Source of the DNA: an uncultured Duodenibacillus sp.
GTDB lineage: Bacteria; Pseudomonadota; Gammaproteobacteria; Burkholderiales; Burkholderiaceae_F
Direction of reading: 5' to 3'
Assembly: GCA_944390715.1 (NCBI GenBank)
Contig: CALXQS010000002.1
Location: 119,794 to 183,793, forward strand
DNA: 64,000 nucleotides
The position numbers were made by a program, and so were the translations under genes. Every line of letters starts with the position of its first letter. Within the stretch, counting starts at the first letter, position 1. Under the pieces are notes generated by a model that saw only the letters and a program-made list of their open reading frames with translations, had not been told where the DNA came from and made no database searches. Positions 18,268 through 26,294 of the stretch are shown one piece after another.

Positions 18268-19539
18268 ATGGCTGAGTCGGCTGCGCAGACAAGACGGCAG
18301 GATATTTTGCTCATCACGCTTTTAGGCGTGGCGCATGGGCTTTCGCACTTTTTTCACCTGGTCATCCCATCGCTTTTTGCGTGGATCATGCCGGAGTTTG
18401 GAACAAGCTTCGCCCAGATGGGAAGCGTGATGACGGTGTTCTTCATCACGAGCTCGCTCGGGCAGGCCGCAAGCGGCGTTCTTGTCGATCGCTTTGGTGC
18501 ACGCATCTGCCTGTATGCAGGCGTCGCGCTGCTGGCTTCGGCGGGGTTACTGCTTGCTAGTGCGCAGGGCTATGCGTGGCTTTTTCCAGCGGCGGCGCTT
18601 GCTGGTCTTGGCAACAGCGTTTTTCATCCGGCCGACTACTCGATCATGAATCGGGCTGTGCACGGCGACAGGCTTCCCTTTGCTTTTTCCATTCATTCGA
18701 TTGTCGGCAACATCGGCTGGGCGCTGGCTCCCGTGATGATGGTCGCTGCGGCCTCGGCAACGGGAAGCTGGAGAGCAGCGGCTGCCAGCGCCGGCGTCGT
18801 GTCGATTTTGGTGCTTTTGGCACTCGTCTTGAACCATGCGGTTTTTGACAGAACTTCAGGGCTTGACGGACTCTCAGAACAAAAGGACAAACGAGCAGAA
18901 GCGCTCGGCAAAGCAGACGGTCAGTCTTCGACATTGGCATCGAGTCTGGCATTTCTGAAAATTGCGGCCGTGTGGCTGTGCTTTCTCTTTTTCTTTTGCA
19001 ACTCCTTTGCCTTCGGCATTTTGCAAAATTTTGCTCCTTCAATTTTTCGGGCCGTTTATGATCTGACTCTGGAAGTATCGACAGCAAGTCTTACGGCTTA
19101 CATTTTGGGATCGACCGCGGGAATCCTTGCCGGCGGTTGGGTTGCCAAGGCCTTCACGAGAAGCGAGCGCGTCATTGCCTGCAGCATGACCATGTCGGCC
19201 GTGATGGCTCTGATCCTGGCTTCGGAGCTGCTCGGGTCAATGAGCGTTCTGCCGCTGATGGCTCTTATGGGGCTCGGCGTAGGCATTGCAACGCCTTCAC
19301 GCGACATGCTCATTCGAGGGACGTGCAAGAGCCTTCTTGGAGCGGGCAGTTTCGGCCGCGTTTACGGCTTTACGTACTGCGGCATGGATGTTGGTCAGAC
19401 GCTTGCGCCGCTTGTTGCCGGTCCGCTTTTGGATGCGCAGCATTTTTCGCTTGCGCTCGTGATGGTTGCGGTTTTGCAGGTCTGTGCCGTGGCGACGGCA
19501 ATGGGAGCGGGACGAGAACAGCTGCATCTGCAGCACTGA
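18268..19539 (+). CDS. MFS transporter, fosmidomycin-resistance (Fsr)-like
   Basis: 423 residues with about 12 transmembrane segments. The first loop has the MFS motif DRFGAR, and the segment GLGNSVFHPADYSIMNRAV matches the GxGSSxFHPE-type motif of Fsr-like exporters. A charged cytoplasmic loop at about 190-225 separates the two halves. Members export fosmidomycin or related compounds; the natural substrate here is unknown. It starts 103 bases after aroE with AAGG/GAGG ahead of the ATG and could be co-transcribed or independent. Confidence 0.8.
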   Translation: MAESAAQTRRQDILLITLLGVAHGLSHFFHLVIPSLFAWIMPEFGTSFAQMGSVMTVFFITSSLGQAASGVLVDRFGARICLYAGVALLASAGLLLASAQGYAWLFPAAALAGLGNSVFHPADYSIMNRAVHGDRLPFAFSIHSIVGNIGWALAPVMMVAAASATGSWRAAAASAGVVSILVLLALVLNHAVFDRTSGLDGLSEQKDKRAEALGKADGQSSTLASSLAFLKIAAVWLCFLFFFCNSFAFGILQNFAPSIFRAVYDLTLEVSTASLTAYILGSTAGILAGGWVAKAFTRSERVIACSMTMSAVMALILASELLGSMSVLPLMALMGLGVGIATPSRDMLIRGTCKSLLGAGSFGRVYGFTYCGMDVGQTLAPLVAGPLLDAQHFSLALVMVAVLQVCAVATAMGAGREQLHLQH

Positions 19540-19728
19540 GCAAGGAGGAAGCGTCCAACACGAAGAAAGAATTCGCGTCATGTTCTTGTCATAGGCGGGC
19601 AGGCTTTTCGCGGTACAATGCCCGCCGTTGCGTTTGCCCTTTGCTTTGCCCCTTTCTTGCAGCAGACAGATTTAGCCCAAGGCAGACGCTTTCGTCTTTT
19701 TTAACCTCCACCGCAAGGAAAGCACGTC

Positions 19729-21219
19729 GTGACGGACATCGAAAATCGTGAAAAAAACGACTTCGAGAACGAAGATGCAGACGATCTGCTTTCTCGCGAT
19801 CCCGAAGAGGCAAGCCGAGCGCTAGAGCGCATCACGCAGATTTTTGCTGAGGCCAATGAGCGAGACAATCTGCCTGAGCGTGATCCGGAGAATCCGGACA
19901 AGGCTACGCTCGATGCACAGGGCCTCAGTGAATTAAAAGAAGTCATTGCCGAGCTGCACCCAGCCGACGTTGCCTATGTTCTTGAGGCGTTGCCGCAGGA
20001 CGAGCGTTTGGCCGTTTGGAATGAGGTGCGCCATGATCAGGAAGGCGATGTCCTGATTGAGGTCGGCGACGGCGTTCGCGAGAGCCTGATTGACTCGATG
20101 GATCATGAAGATCTGGTCGATGCGGTCGAAGGGCTTGATACAGACGAAATTGCCGACCTTGTCGAAGACTTGCCGCCGGATGTTGTGGCAGAGGTTCAGG
20201 AGGGTCTTTCGCACGAAGAACGCGCGCAGCTGCGCGCGGCCATGAGCTACCCGGAAGACAGTGTGGGTGCGCGCATGGACTTTGAGATGATTTCCATTCG
20301 ACAGGATGTCACGCTTGAGATCGTGCTGCGCTTTTTAAGGCGCTTTGAGACTTTGCCAGACCATACCGATCAAGTCTTCGTGGTGGACCGTCAGGGAAAG
20401 TTTCAGGGATCGCTGCCGGTGAGTCAGATTCTGGTGCATGATCCGACGACTTCAATTGCTGATCTGATTCAAAGCGACATTCTGACGCTCAATCCTCTGG
20501 ATGATGCCAGCGATGCTGCTCAGGCTTTCGAGCGCTACGACTTGGTGAGTGCCCCCGTGGTCGATGAGGCTGGCCGCTTGGTCGGGCGTCTGACGGTCAA
20601 TGAAGTGGTTGACGTCATTCGTGAAGAAAGCGAAGAAGATGCGTATGCGGCCGTAGGTCTGGATGAAGATCAGGATATCTTCGGCAGCGTCTGGAGCACG
20701 GCCAAAAGCCGCTGGGTGTGGCTGGGCGTGAATCTTTGCACGGCCTTTTTTGCCTCGCGGGTGATCAGCGCCTTTGATGGAACAATTGCGCGTGTGGTTG
20801 CTCTTGCTGCCTTGATGCCTGTAGTGGCGGGCATGGCCGGAAATTCCGGCAATCAGACGCTGACTCTTTTGGTGCGCTCCATGGCCATCGGTCAGGTTAC
20901 CGACGCCAATACGATGAGGCTCGTGCGAAAGGAGCTTCTCGTGGCGCTCATCAACGGCATTGTATGGGGCTCAATAGCAGGGCTTTGCGCCTGGGGACTT
21001 TACTATGACAGCCCGCAGGGAATGTTGCTCGGAGGCGTGATGGCCCTGGCCATGCTGCTCAACATCGTGCTGGGCGCCGCCATGGGACTCGCTGTCCCGC
21101 TGTTTTTGAAGTCGATGGGAAAAGATCCGGCTATGGGCGGATCAGTGCTTCTGACATTTATGACGGACTCAGGAGGCTTCATGATTTTCCTGGGGCTTGC
21201 GACCGTCTTTTTTGCCTGA
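19729..21219 (+). CDS. mgtE: Magnesium transporter MgtE
   Basis: 496-residue Mg2+ channel/transporter. The N-terminal acidic MgtE_N superhelical domain (about 50-170) has repeated DLVEDLPPDV-type units, followed by two CBS domains (about 175-310) and five C-terminal membrane helices with the pore motif VAGMAGNSGNQTLTLLVRSMAIG. Start is GTG at 19729 with AAGGAAAG 8 bases upstream. No M-box-like leader is seen in the 189 bases ahead. A sequence TACAAT at 19614-19619 could be a -10 box, but the only -35-like TTGTCA is 22 bp away. Confidence 0.93.
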   Translation: MTDIENREKNDFENEDADDLLSRDPEEASRALERITQIFAEANERDNLPERDPENPDKATLDAQGLSELKEVIAELHPADVAYVLEALPQDERLAVWNEVRHDQEGDVLIEVGDGVRESLIDSMDHEDLVDAVEGLDTDEIADLVEDLPPDVVAEVQEGLSHEERAQLRAAMSYPEDSVGARMDFEMISIRQDVTLEIVLRFLRRFETLPDHTDQVFVVDRQGKFQGSLPVSQILVHDPTTSIADLIQSDILTLNPLDDASDAAQAFERYDLVSAPVVDEAGRLVGRLTVNEVVDVIREESEEDAYAAVGLDEDQDIFGSVWSTAKSRWVWLGVNLCTAFFASRVISAFDGTIARVVALAALMPVVAGMAGNSGNQTLTLLVRSMAIGQVTDANTMRLVRKELLVALINGIVWGSIAGLCAWGLYYDSPQGMLLGGVMALAMLLNIVLGAAMGLAVPLFLKSMGKDPAMGGSVLLTFMTDSGGFMIFLGLATVFFA

Positions 21220-21250
21220 TTGCCCGGCGCGGCGGCAGAAGGCGGCCGCC

Positions 21251-22954
21251 TTATTTTTTGTTCGGGTCCAACGTCGTTTTTTTGAGTCCGGAAATGCGGC
21301 CGCCTGTGATCGCCGGCAATCGGCCGCCGTTTTTTGCGGCAGTCTCTTTGATGTAGTCAATCACAGCCTGAACTTCTGCAACGCCTTTGCGCGGACTTAG
21401 GTCGGGGGCGTTTTCTGCTGCCTTTTGCAGCATCAGGAATTTGTCGCCGCCCAGAGCGAGGTATTCGGTCAAGACGACGCGATAGGTTTTTTCATCCGAC
21501 AATGGGCGCCAGAGGCCAGAGGCATCGCTGACTTCAACTTCCCGCAGTCGGTTGCCGATGGAGGCCTTGGCATCGACTCGATAACGGATTCCAGCGGTTT
21601 GCAGCAGCCTCGGGCCGGCAAGGTCCGGGTCTGAGAGGCCGTGCTCGAGCGCTTTGCGAAGCGTTTCTCCGCTTATGTCAAGCACCATGAGTCGATTGCC
21701 GAACGGATGCATGCTCAGCAGGTCGGCGTAGGAGACTGCTCCTATGGGGATGCCGGCACGAATCGAGCCGCTGTTGACGATGGCGGCTACGGCTCCAGCT
21801 GGTCTCCCAAAGGCGAGGTACGCGTCGGCTGTCAGCATGCCGGCAGGACACTCGGCTTCTCGGCAGTAGTCAAGACCGTCGGGGCCCATGTCGGGGGCAA
21901 GTGCGATGTTTTGCTTCAATGCGCGGGCGATGACTTTGCTCTGCTTTTCAACAAGCTTGTCGATGGAGGCTTCTCGCGGCATGTCGGGCGAGAGCTCTCG
22001 CAGCTCGCCGCTGTAGGAAGAGACGCGGCCGTCTTCATCAAAGACAAGCGTCAGAGTGCCGGCAAAGCGTGCTGCAAGCCCTGCCTGCACGATCAGCGAG
22101 CGGCCGCCGTCGGTGGACTCGACAACGGTCGGATAGGGACCCTCGCTGGCTGGGTGAGAGCCAAGCACGCTGTGCGTATGGCCGCCTACGAAAAGATCAA
22201 CGTCCGGGACGCTGCGCGCAAGCTCCTGGTCGGCATCATAGCCAAGGTGCGAGAGCACGATGATGTGCTTGATGCCCTGCTGCTGAAGCGCGTGCACGGT
22301 TTTTTGCAGCGCCTCCTTGCGATCGGCAAACTGCGTGTGCGGACAGGCTTTTGAGATCTCGACGACTTCGTCATTGGCTAGCCCAATGACGGCAACGGCT
22401 GTGCCCTCAAAGGAGCGGATGATGTATGGAACAAAGGGAGATTTCGCAAGCGGACAGTCTTGAGCTCTAAGGATGTTGGCGGCAAGTACGGGCTTGCCGA
22501 GATGGGAAATATAGTCGGCCGTTGCCTTGCAGCCGAGGTCAAATTCATGGTTGCCGAGCGTGATCGCGTCATAGGGCATGGCCTGCTCGAGCTCCAGTGC
22601 AAAGGATGGCCGGCCCGCACTGAAGTAAAGCGTGCCCTGCCAGTAGTCTCCTGCATCAAAGGCAAGAACATTTTTATGCAGCCTCTTTTGCGTTTTGATA
22701 AAAGAAGCAATGCGGCCGAATCCTCCATAGCAAGCCTGCGGCTCATAACAGGGAAGTCCTTTGCTCGAAGTTCCTGCCGCATAACTGTGCGTGTCGTTGA
22801 CATGCACGACGGTAAGTTCAAGACCGGCGGCAGCTGAGCCGGCGCAGACGAAAAAAGCCATGGCCGCAGCCGAGGCTGCACCAGTCATGTTTCGGGCAAA
22901 GCGGAGTGCAAAAGTTTTTGCGCAGTGCGAAAAGTAAAGAGCAGGCATGAGCAT
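21251..22954 (-). CDS. Periplasmic 5'-nucleotidase / metallophosphatase, UshA family
   Basis: 567 residues. An N-terminal signal peptide ends near FVCAGSAAAG. The metallophosphatase domain has VVHVNDTHSY, FDAGDYWQG, LGNHEFDLG, VLSHLGYDAD and VGGHTHS, giving the full dimetal ligand set. The C-terminal 5'-nucleotidase domain (about 335-530) has IVNSGSIRAGIPIGAVSYAD and MHPFGNRLMVLDI. The family hydrolyses nucleotides and UDP-sugars in the periplasm. The start is uncertain (ATGs at 22954, 22948 and 22888, none with a clear ribosome site); the longer form supplies the positive n-region of the signal peptide. Convergent with mgtE. Confidence 0.87.
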   Translation of the reverse strand: MLMPALYFSHCAKTFALRFARNMTGAASAAAMAFFVCAGSAAAGLELTVVHVNDTHSYAAGTSSKGLPCYEPQACYGGFGRIASFIKTQKRLHKNVLAFDAGDYWQGTLYFSAGRPSFALELEQAMPYDAITLGNHEFDLGCKATADYISHLGKPVLAANILRAQDCPLAKSPFVPYIIRSFEGTAVAVIGLANDEVVEISKACPHTQFADRKEALQKTVHALQQQGIKHIIVLSHLGYDADQELARSVPDVDLFVGGHTHSVLGSHPASEGPYPTVVESTDGGRSLIVQAGLAARFAGTLTLVFDEDGRVSSYSGELRELSPDMPREASIDKLVEKQSKVIARALKQNIALAPDMGPDGLDYCREAECPAGMLTADAYLAFGRPAGAVAAIVNSGSIRAGIPIGAVSYADLLSMHPFGNRLMVLDISGETLRKALEHGLSDPDLAGPRLLQTAGIRYRVDAKASIGNRLREVEVSDASGLWRPLSDEKTYRVVLTEYLALGGDKFLMLQKAAENAPDLSPRKGVAEVQAVIDYIKETAAKNGGRLPAITGGRISGLKKTTLDPNKK

Positions 22955-23170
22955 TCAAGGCGCGCAGAAAAGAAATGTTTCCATTCTATGCATGAATTTG
23001 TCTTCATTGATGACAAAGAAGGTGCGACAAATGACGATTGCCGATGTAGAGTACCCATATGAAATGAATAACAACGAGGCCGCGGGGTAGGATTTTTTTC
23101 AATCCGTTTTACGCAAAAAAACGGCTTGAGAAGACTGCCGGTCAAAATTTCGGCCAAAAGGATAAAAGAG

Positions 23171-23677
23171 ATGAAGAAACTTGTCTTATGCACGGTCTCA
23201 GCCTTGGTTCTTGCAGGCTGCGCCAATGACGGATCGGTTTATCGCTCCGACGTCTACAGTACGGCTCAGGTTAATCAGGCCCAGGAAGTGAAGGTGGTGC
23301 GCATTATCTCGGTGATGCCTGCCCGCGTGGCGGTGCGCAATACATCCGAGCGCAGTGAAGGCGGACAGGTCGGCGCCATTCTCGGTGCGCTCGCTGGTGC
23401 TGCCATTGGCGCGACGGTAAGCGACTCTTCTGATGCCGTGATTGCCGGAACGATTGCCGGCGGTGCTTTAGGCGGCATTTCCGGCCGAGGCTTGAGCGGG
23501 CGCTCTCAGAATCTTGTCGACGGCGTGCAGATCACGTTCCGTGTGGGAGACAAGATCTACAACTCTGCGCAGGTTGGCCGCGTGTGCGAGTTCCGAGTTG
23601 GGGATGCCATCATGATTTCGCCTTCGCCCAACGAAACGCGCATCCAGCCCAATAATCCGTACGGCTGCGGAAAGTAG
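23171..23677 (+). CDS. Glycine-zipper outer-membrane lipoprotein (SlyB/Pcp-like)
   Basis: 168 residues. Lipoprotein signal MKKLVLCTVSALVLAGCAN with the lipobox LAGC. A Gly/Ala-rich glycine-zipper segment follows at about 70-110 (GAILGALAGAAIGATVSD and GTIAGGALGGISGRG), then a conserved C-terminal beta part with a GDAIMISPSPNETR segment. Such proteins associate with the outer membrane and help its integrity. The start at 23171 has AAGGAT upstream; the longer open frame from 23126 would precede the signal peptide. Probably co-expressed with the second lipoprotein 80 bases downstream. Confidence 0.85.
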   Translation: MKKLVLCTVSALVLAGCANDGSVYRSDVYSTAQVNQAQEVKVVRIISVMPARVAVRNTSERSEGGQVGAILGALAGAAIGATVSDSSDAVIAGTIAGGALGGISGRGLSGRSQNLVDGVQITFRVGDKIYNSAQVGRVCEFRVGDAIMISPSPNETRIQPNNPYGCGK

Positions 23678-23756
23678 CGTCGCGGCGCAGCGTTTCTTGA
23701 ATGCCGTTTTCGGACTTGAATCTCAGTTTTGACTGTAAATGGCAAAGGGAATGGAA

Positions 23757-24299
23757 ATGAAAAAATTTCTTGTAGTTGCGGCCGTTCTTGCAACGGCGGG
23801 CTGTACGACGGCTCAGCAGAATCCGCCGCCCTATCAGACGCAGGTTCCGCCTGATTATGTGGGTGCTGTCCCTGCTGATTATCCCGCTCAGCAAAATTCT
23901 GCGCAGCCTGCCTATTACGCAGATCCTATGCAGGCGCAAATTGAGGAGGTGCGTCGCAATTACGAAGAGGTGCGCGTCAAAGCCCAGCAGGAGCTCGATG
24001 CTAGAAAGGCTGCTCAAGAGCGTCAGGCGCAGCTCGATCGGCAGGCGCGTGCCGAGGCTGATGCGCGTCAGGCGGCTTCGCGCAGAGCTGCCGCAAAAGA
24101 GGCCGCCCGAAAAGCTGCGCGTGATGAAAAGTACGAAGACGAGCAGCGTGCGCTCAACCTTGAGCTCAAGCGGCTGGAAGTGAGAAAGGCGCAAAGCCAG
24201 GTCAAGGTGCAGGAAGCCGTCGACAACAGAAAGGTTGAACGAGCCGACGAGCTGGTTGATGTCTATATTCAAAACCAGCGGCCGGCTGCACAGCAGTAG
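23757..24299 (+). CDS. Coiled-coil lipoprotein
   Basis: 180 residues with a lipoprotein signal MKKFLVVAAVLATAGCTT (lipobox TAGC). A Pro/Gln/Tyr-rich linker follows (about 20-60), then a long Ala/Arg/Glu/Gln heptad-like helix (about 60-175) that is predicted to form a coiled coil. I do not recognise a named family. The start has AAGGGA 6 bases ahead. The design suggests an elongated protein tethered to a membrane and reaching into the periplasm, but this is inference. Confidence 0.75.
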   Translation: MKKFLVVAAVLATAGCTTAQQNPPPYQTQVPPDYVGAVPADYPAQQNSAQPAYYADPMQAQIEEVRRNYEEVRVKAQQELDARKAAQERQAQLDRQARAEADARQAASRRAAAKEAARKAARDEKYEDEQRALNLELKRLEVRKAQSQVKVQEAVDNRKVERADELVDVYIQNQRPAAQQ

Positions 24300-24342
24300 A
24301 CGAGCTGAAGTTTTCTGAACGCCCGCCTGGGCTTCTGACGGA

Positions 24343-24378
24343 AAAATAGCGCAGAAGCGGCAAGCTCTGCGCTATTTT
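24343..24378. terminator. Bidirectional terminator after the lipoprotein pair
   Basis: Perfect 13-bp stem AAAATAGCGCAGA (24343-24355) and TCTGCGCTATTTT (24366-24378). It separates the coiled-coil lipoprotein gene from the convergent KTSC gene. Confidence 0.8.
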
Positions 24379-24399
24379 GAATCGAGGACGATAATCGAT

Positions 24400-24690
24400 T
24401 TATTCACCGAAGAGCTTTTTGAGTTCTTCTGGGATGCCCTTTTTTACGGGCTTTTCTACTTCCTTGAGTGCGGTGGCCGAGAGTTCGTTTGCGGTGTATT
24501 CCTCGGCAATGACGTCGTGGTAGTAGGCTGCGGGCTCGGCTGACGTCAAAAATCTTTCGGCAATTGCCTGACCAACATCCTCGTAGCGCAGCACTCTTTT
24601 GGTGTCGAACTCGATGTCTAGAAATCCGCGGACAGGATCGTAGCCTGCTGAGACAATGCCCCCGCGGTGAATGGGCTTGCGCTTAACCAT
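24400..24690 (-). CDS. KTSC-domain-like small protein
   Basis: 96 residues, soluble. The core SAGYDPVRGFLDIEFDTKRV and LRYEDVGQAIAERFLTSAEP, then YYHDVIAEEY, fits the KTSC domain pattern (a tyrosine-containing GYDP start, a hydrophobic strand pair and a YxxxIRxxY-like end). KTSC domains occur alone or joined to lysyl-tRNA synthetase-like proteins and their role is not defined. Charged Lys/Glu tail. The region upstream (24691-24830) is short and separates it from the terminator of the next gene. Confidence 0.6.
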   Translation of the reverse strand: MVKRKPIHRGGIVSAGYDPVRGFLDIEFDTKRVLRYEDVGQAIAERFLTSAEPAAYYHDVIAEEYTANELSATALKEVEKPVKKGIPEELKKLFGE

Positions 24691-24831
24691 GTCAAGGCCT
24701 CCTTTTTCTGGTGCCTGTCCCGATTGTATAGCAAAGTTTGACGGTCGGAATTTCGCTCAATTTTTTGCGGCTGCGTGATTCTGGTGCAGGGGCTGCGGCA
24801 TGACGAGCAAAACGCGCAAAGCTCAAAAAAA

Positions 24832-24860
24832 AGCAAAGCGTTCGGGGGGAGCGCTTTGCT
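24832..24860 (-). terminator. Terminator after the YgiW-type gene
   Basis: Minus-strand stem AGCAAAGCG/CGCTTTGCT (9 bp) followed on that strand by a run of eight T, 36 bases after the stop of the 118-residue gene. Confidence 0.8.
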
Positions 24861-24896
24861 CTAAGGAAAAAGACTAGCTGGCAGCGATGCTGATGA

Positions 24897-25253
24897 TCAG
24901 CGAATGATTGTCAGGCGGTGTACGTCGATCGTATTGGGGCCGACCACTTCTTTTTCGTATTCGCCTTCAATGCGCACCTTCGTTTTGGGATCAATGCGCT
25001 GGCCGGCAAAGACTTCATCGTCGATTTCGACCTCAATCTGGCCGGTGGCGTCGCGGAAAGTGTAGTCCTCGTGCTTGATCTGGTCGACGATGTAGCCTTC
25101 GAGCACGACGAGTTGATCGTCGCGGCCGTTGTCAAGCAGACTCTTGACCGTGATGCTCTTGTCGGTGCCGCCGACAAACTGGGCATTCGCTCCAGCGGCG
25201 GCAAAGGTGGCGCAAAGGGCGGCGGCGATGATGAAGGACTTGGATGCACGCAT
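24897..25253 (-). CDS. YgiW/YdeI-family periplasmic OB-fold (BOF) stress protein
   Basis: 118 residues. The signal peptide is MRASKSFIIAAALCATFAAA with cleavage near GANAQ. The mature part has the bacterial OB-fold pattern VKSLLDNGRDDQLVVLEGYI, DYTFRDATGQIEVEIDDEVF and KVRIEGEYEKE. YgiW/YdeI proteins act in the periplasm in tolerance to oxidants, cadmium or cationic peptides; the exact mechanism is unclear. Single-gene unit with its own terminator. A nearly homopolymeric T-rich tract lies upstream of the start. Confidence 0.88.
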   Translation of the reverse strand: MRASKSFIIAAALCATFAAAGANAQFVGGTDKSITVKSLLDNGRDDQLVVLEGYIVDQIKHEDYTFRDATGQIEVEIDDEVFAGQRIDPKTKVRIEGEYEKEVVGPNTIDVHRLTIIR

Positions 25254-25415
25254 GATTTTTTCTCCGAAAAAGTTGCTGATGAAACAGTGAAGAAAAAAGC
25301 TTTTTTCTTTGAGGAAAGCACTTTTTTCTTTTCTTGCCAGGCAGTTTAAATGCGCACAATTAGCACAAAAGTAGTGTTTGGGCTAAGTCTCAGCAAAGTC
25401 TCGCCGCGCTGGAAG

Positions 25416-25814
25416 CTACTTCTTTAAGCCGGCGGCGCGCACAACGCATGCTTTGCAGTGCGCAAGCTCGGAGTCGTCGTTTTCTCCAGGCCGATGATAC
25501 TGGCTTGCCCATTTGCAGATTTGGCGCAGAAAAGGCACGAGTTCGCGGCCTTTGTCCGTGAGGGAATATTCCACGCGGGGCGGGATTTCGGCAAATTGCT
25601 CGCGCTGCACGATTCCGTCGGCGATGAGTTCTTTGAGCGTGGCCGTCAGCACAGTGTCGGTAATGTTGTCGAGAAGTTTTTTTAATTCGCCGTAGCGCTG
25701 CGACTGGGAGGAATAAAGCAGGCAGAGTATGCGCGACTTCCAGCGCCCATTGATAAATTCGAGCGCATGCTCAAGCGGACAGCGCAAATCTTTTGGTAGC
25801 TTTGGTTGATACAT
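25416..25814 (-). CDS. HxlR-family winged-helix transcriptional regulator
   Basis: 132 residues with the HxlR core: CPLEHALEFINGRWKSRILCLL at the N-terminus (a cysteine at the usual redox-sensing position), the recognition helix around LTATLKELIADGIVQREQF and PPRVEYSLTDKGREL in the wing. A Cys pair near the C-terminus (HCKACVV) may extend thiol sensing. The ATG at 25814 gives a typical length; the frame extends to 26018 but that part is not HxlR-like. No clear ribosome site. It is divergent from the molybdoenzyme genes 480 bases away, but a regulatory link cannot be shown. Confidence 0.83.
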   Translation of the reverse strand: MYQPKLPKDLRCPLEHALEFINGRWKSRILCLLYSSQSQRYGELKKLLDNITDTVLTATLKELIADGIVQREQFAEIPPRVEYSLTDKGRELVPFLRQICKWASQYHRPGENDDSELAHCKACVVRAAGLKK

Positions 25815-26294
25815 AACAGCAAAATCGTACGGCAAAGCAGAGCTTCCGCGATTATGACGCGAAATGCAACTATTTGAAAGAAAAGTATAAGGTTTTCCCG
25901 CAAAACAGCGATCTTTTTTCTCATTGTGCTTCTTGTCTCGGCGTTTCATGGGGGAAGGTCCTACGAATGGACTAAACCCTTGTGTTGACAGATACTCAGC
26001 AAATGCTGTGTTAATCATTCTTTTCTTAAGGTCTTTTGCTTACTTCTTTTGGTCAATAGAATCAGTCGGGAGTCAAATAAGAATATACGAGTCACACCCC
26101 CTAGAGAAGAGTCAATTACGCTGCTTCTTTGCCGACACGAAAAAAACAAGAACATGCATTTTGTGTCCGCAGGCGAGCAGATCTCTTGCTTCTTTGCCCT
26201 TGGTCAAGGTGCGCCCTCTTCATCAAGAAGAGGCTATCAGGACTCTGTATTTCTTCTCTGACGCCATATCAAACGACAGTAGGAGAAGACAACG
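25815..26294. other. Long intergenic region upstream of the molybdoenzyme operon
   Basis: 480 bases, AT-richer than its surroundings, with no supported gene. TTGACA at 25988-25993 is followed at 17-18 bp by a poor -10 match (GTGTTA/TGTTAA). I found no TTGAT-N4-ATCAA FNR site. The region must hold the operon promoter and probably regulatory sites for anaerobic control. A purine-rich AGGAGAAG just before ATG 26295 is the ribosome site. Confidence 0.4.

Noticed and set aside
19540..19728. M-box Mg2+ riboswitch or sigma70 promoter ahead of mgtE
   Set aside because: No M-box-like structure is seen, and the only TTGTCA/TACAAT pair has a 22-bp spacer, too long for a confident call.
25815..26294. 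FNR or NarL sites upstream of the molybdoenzyme
   Set aside because: No TTGAT-N4-ATCAA or convincing heptamer pairs found by eye; anaerobic control remains likely but unsupported by sequence.
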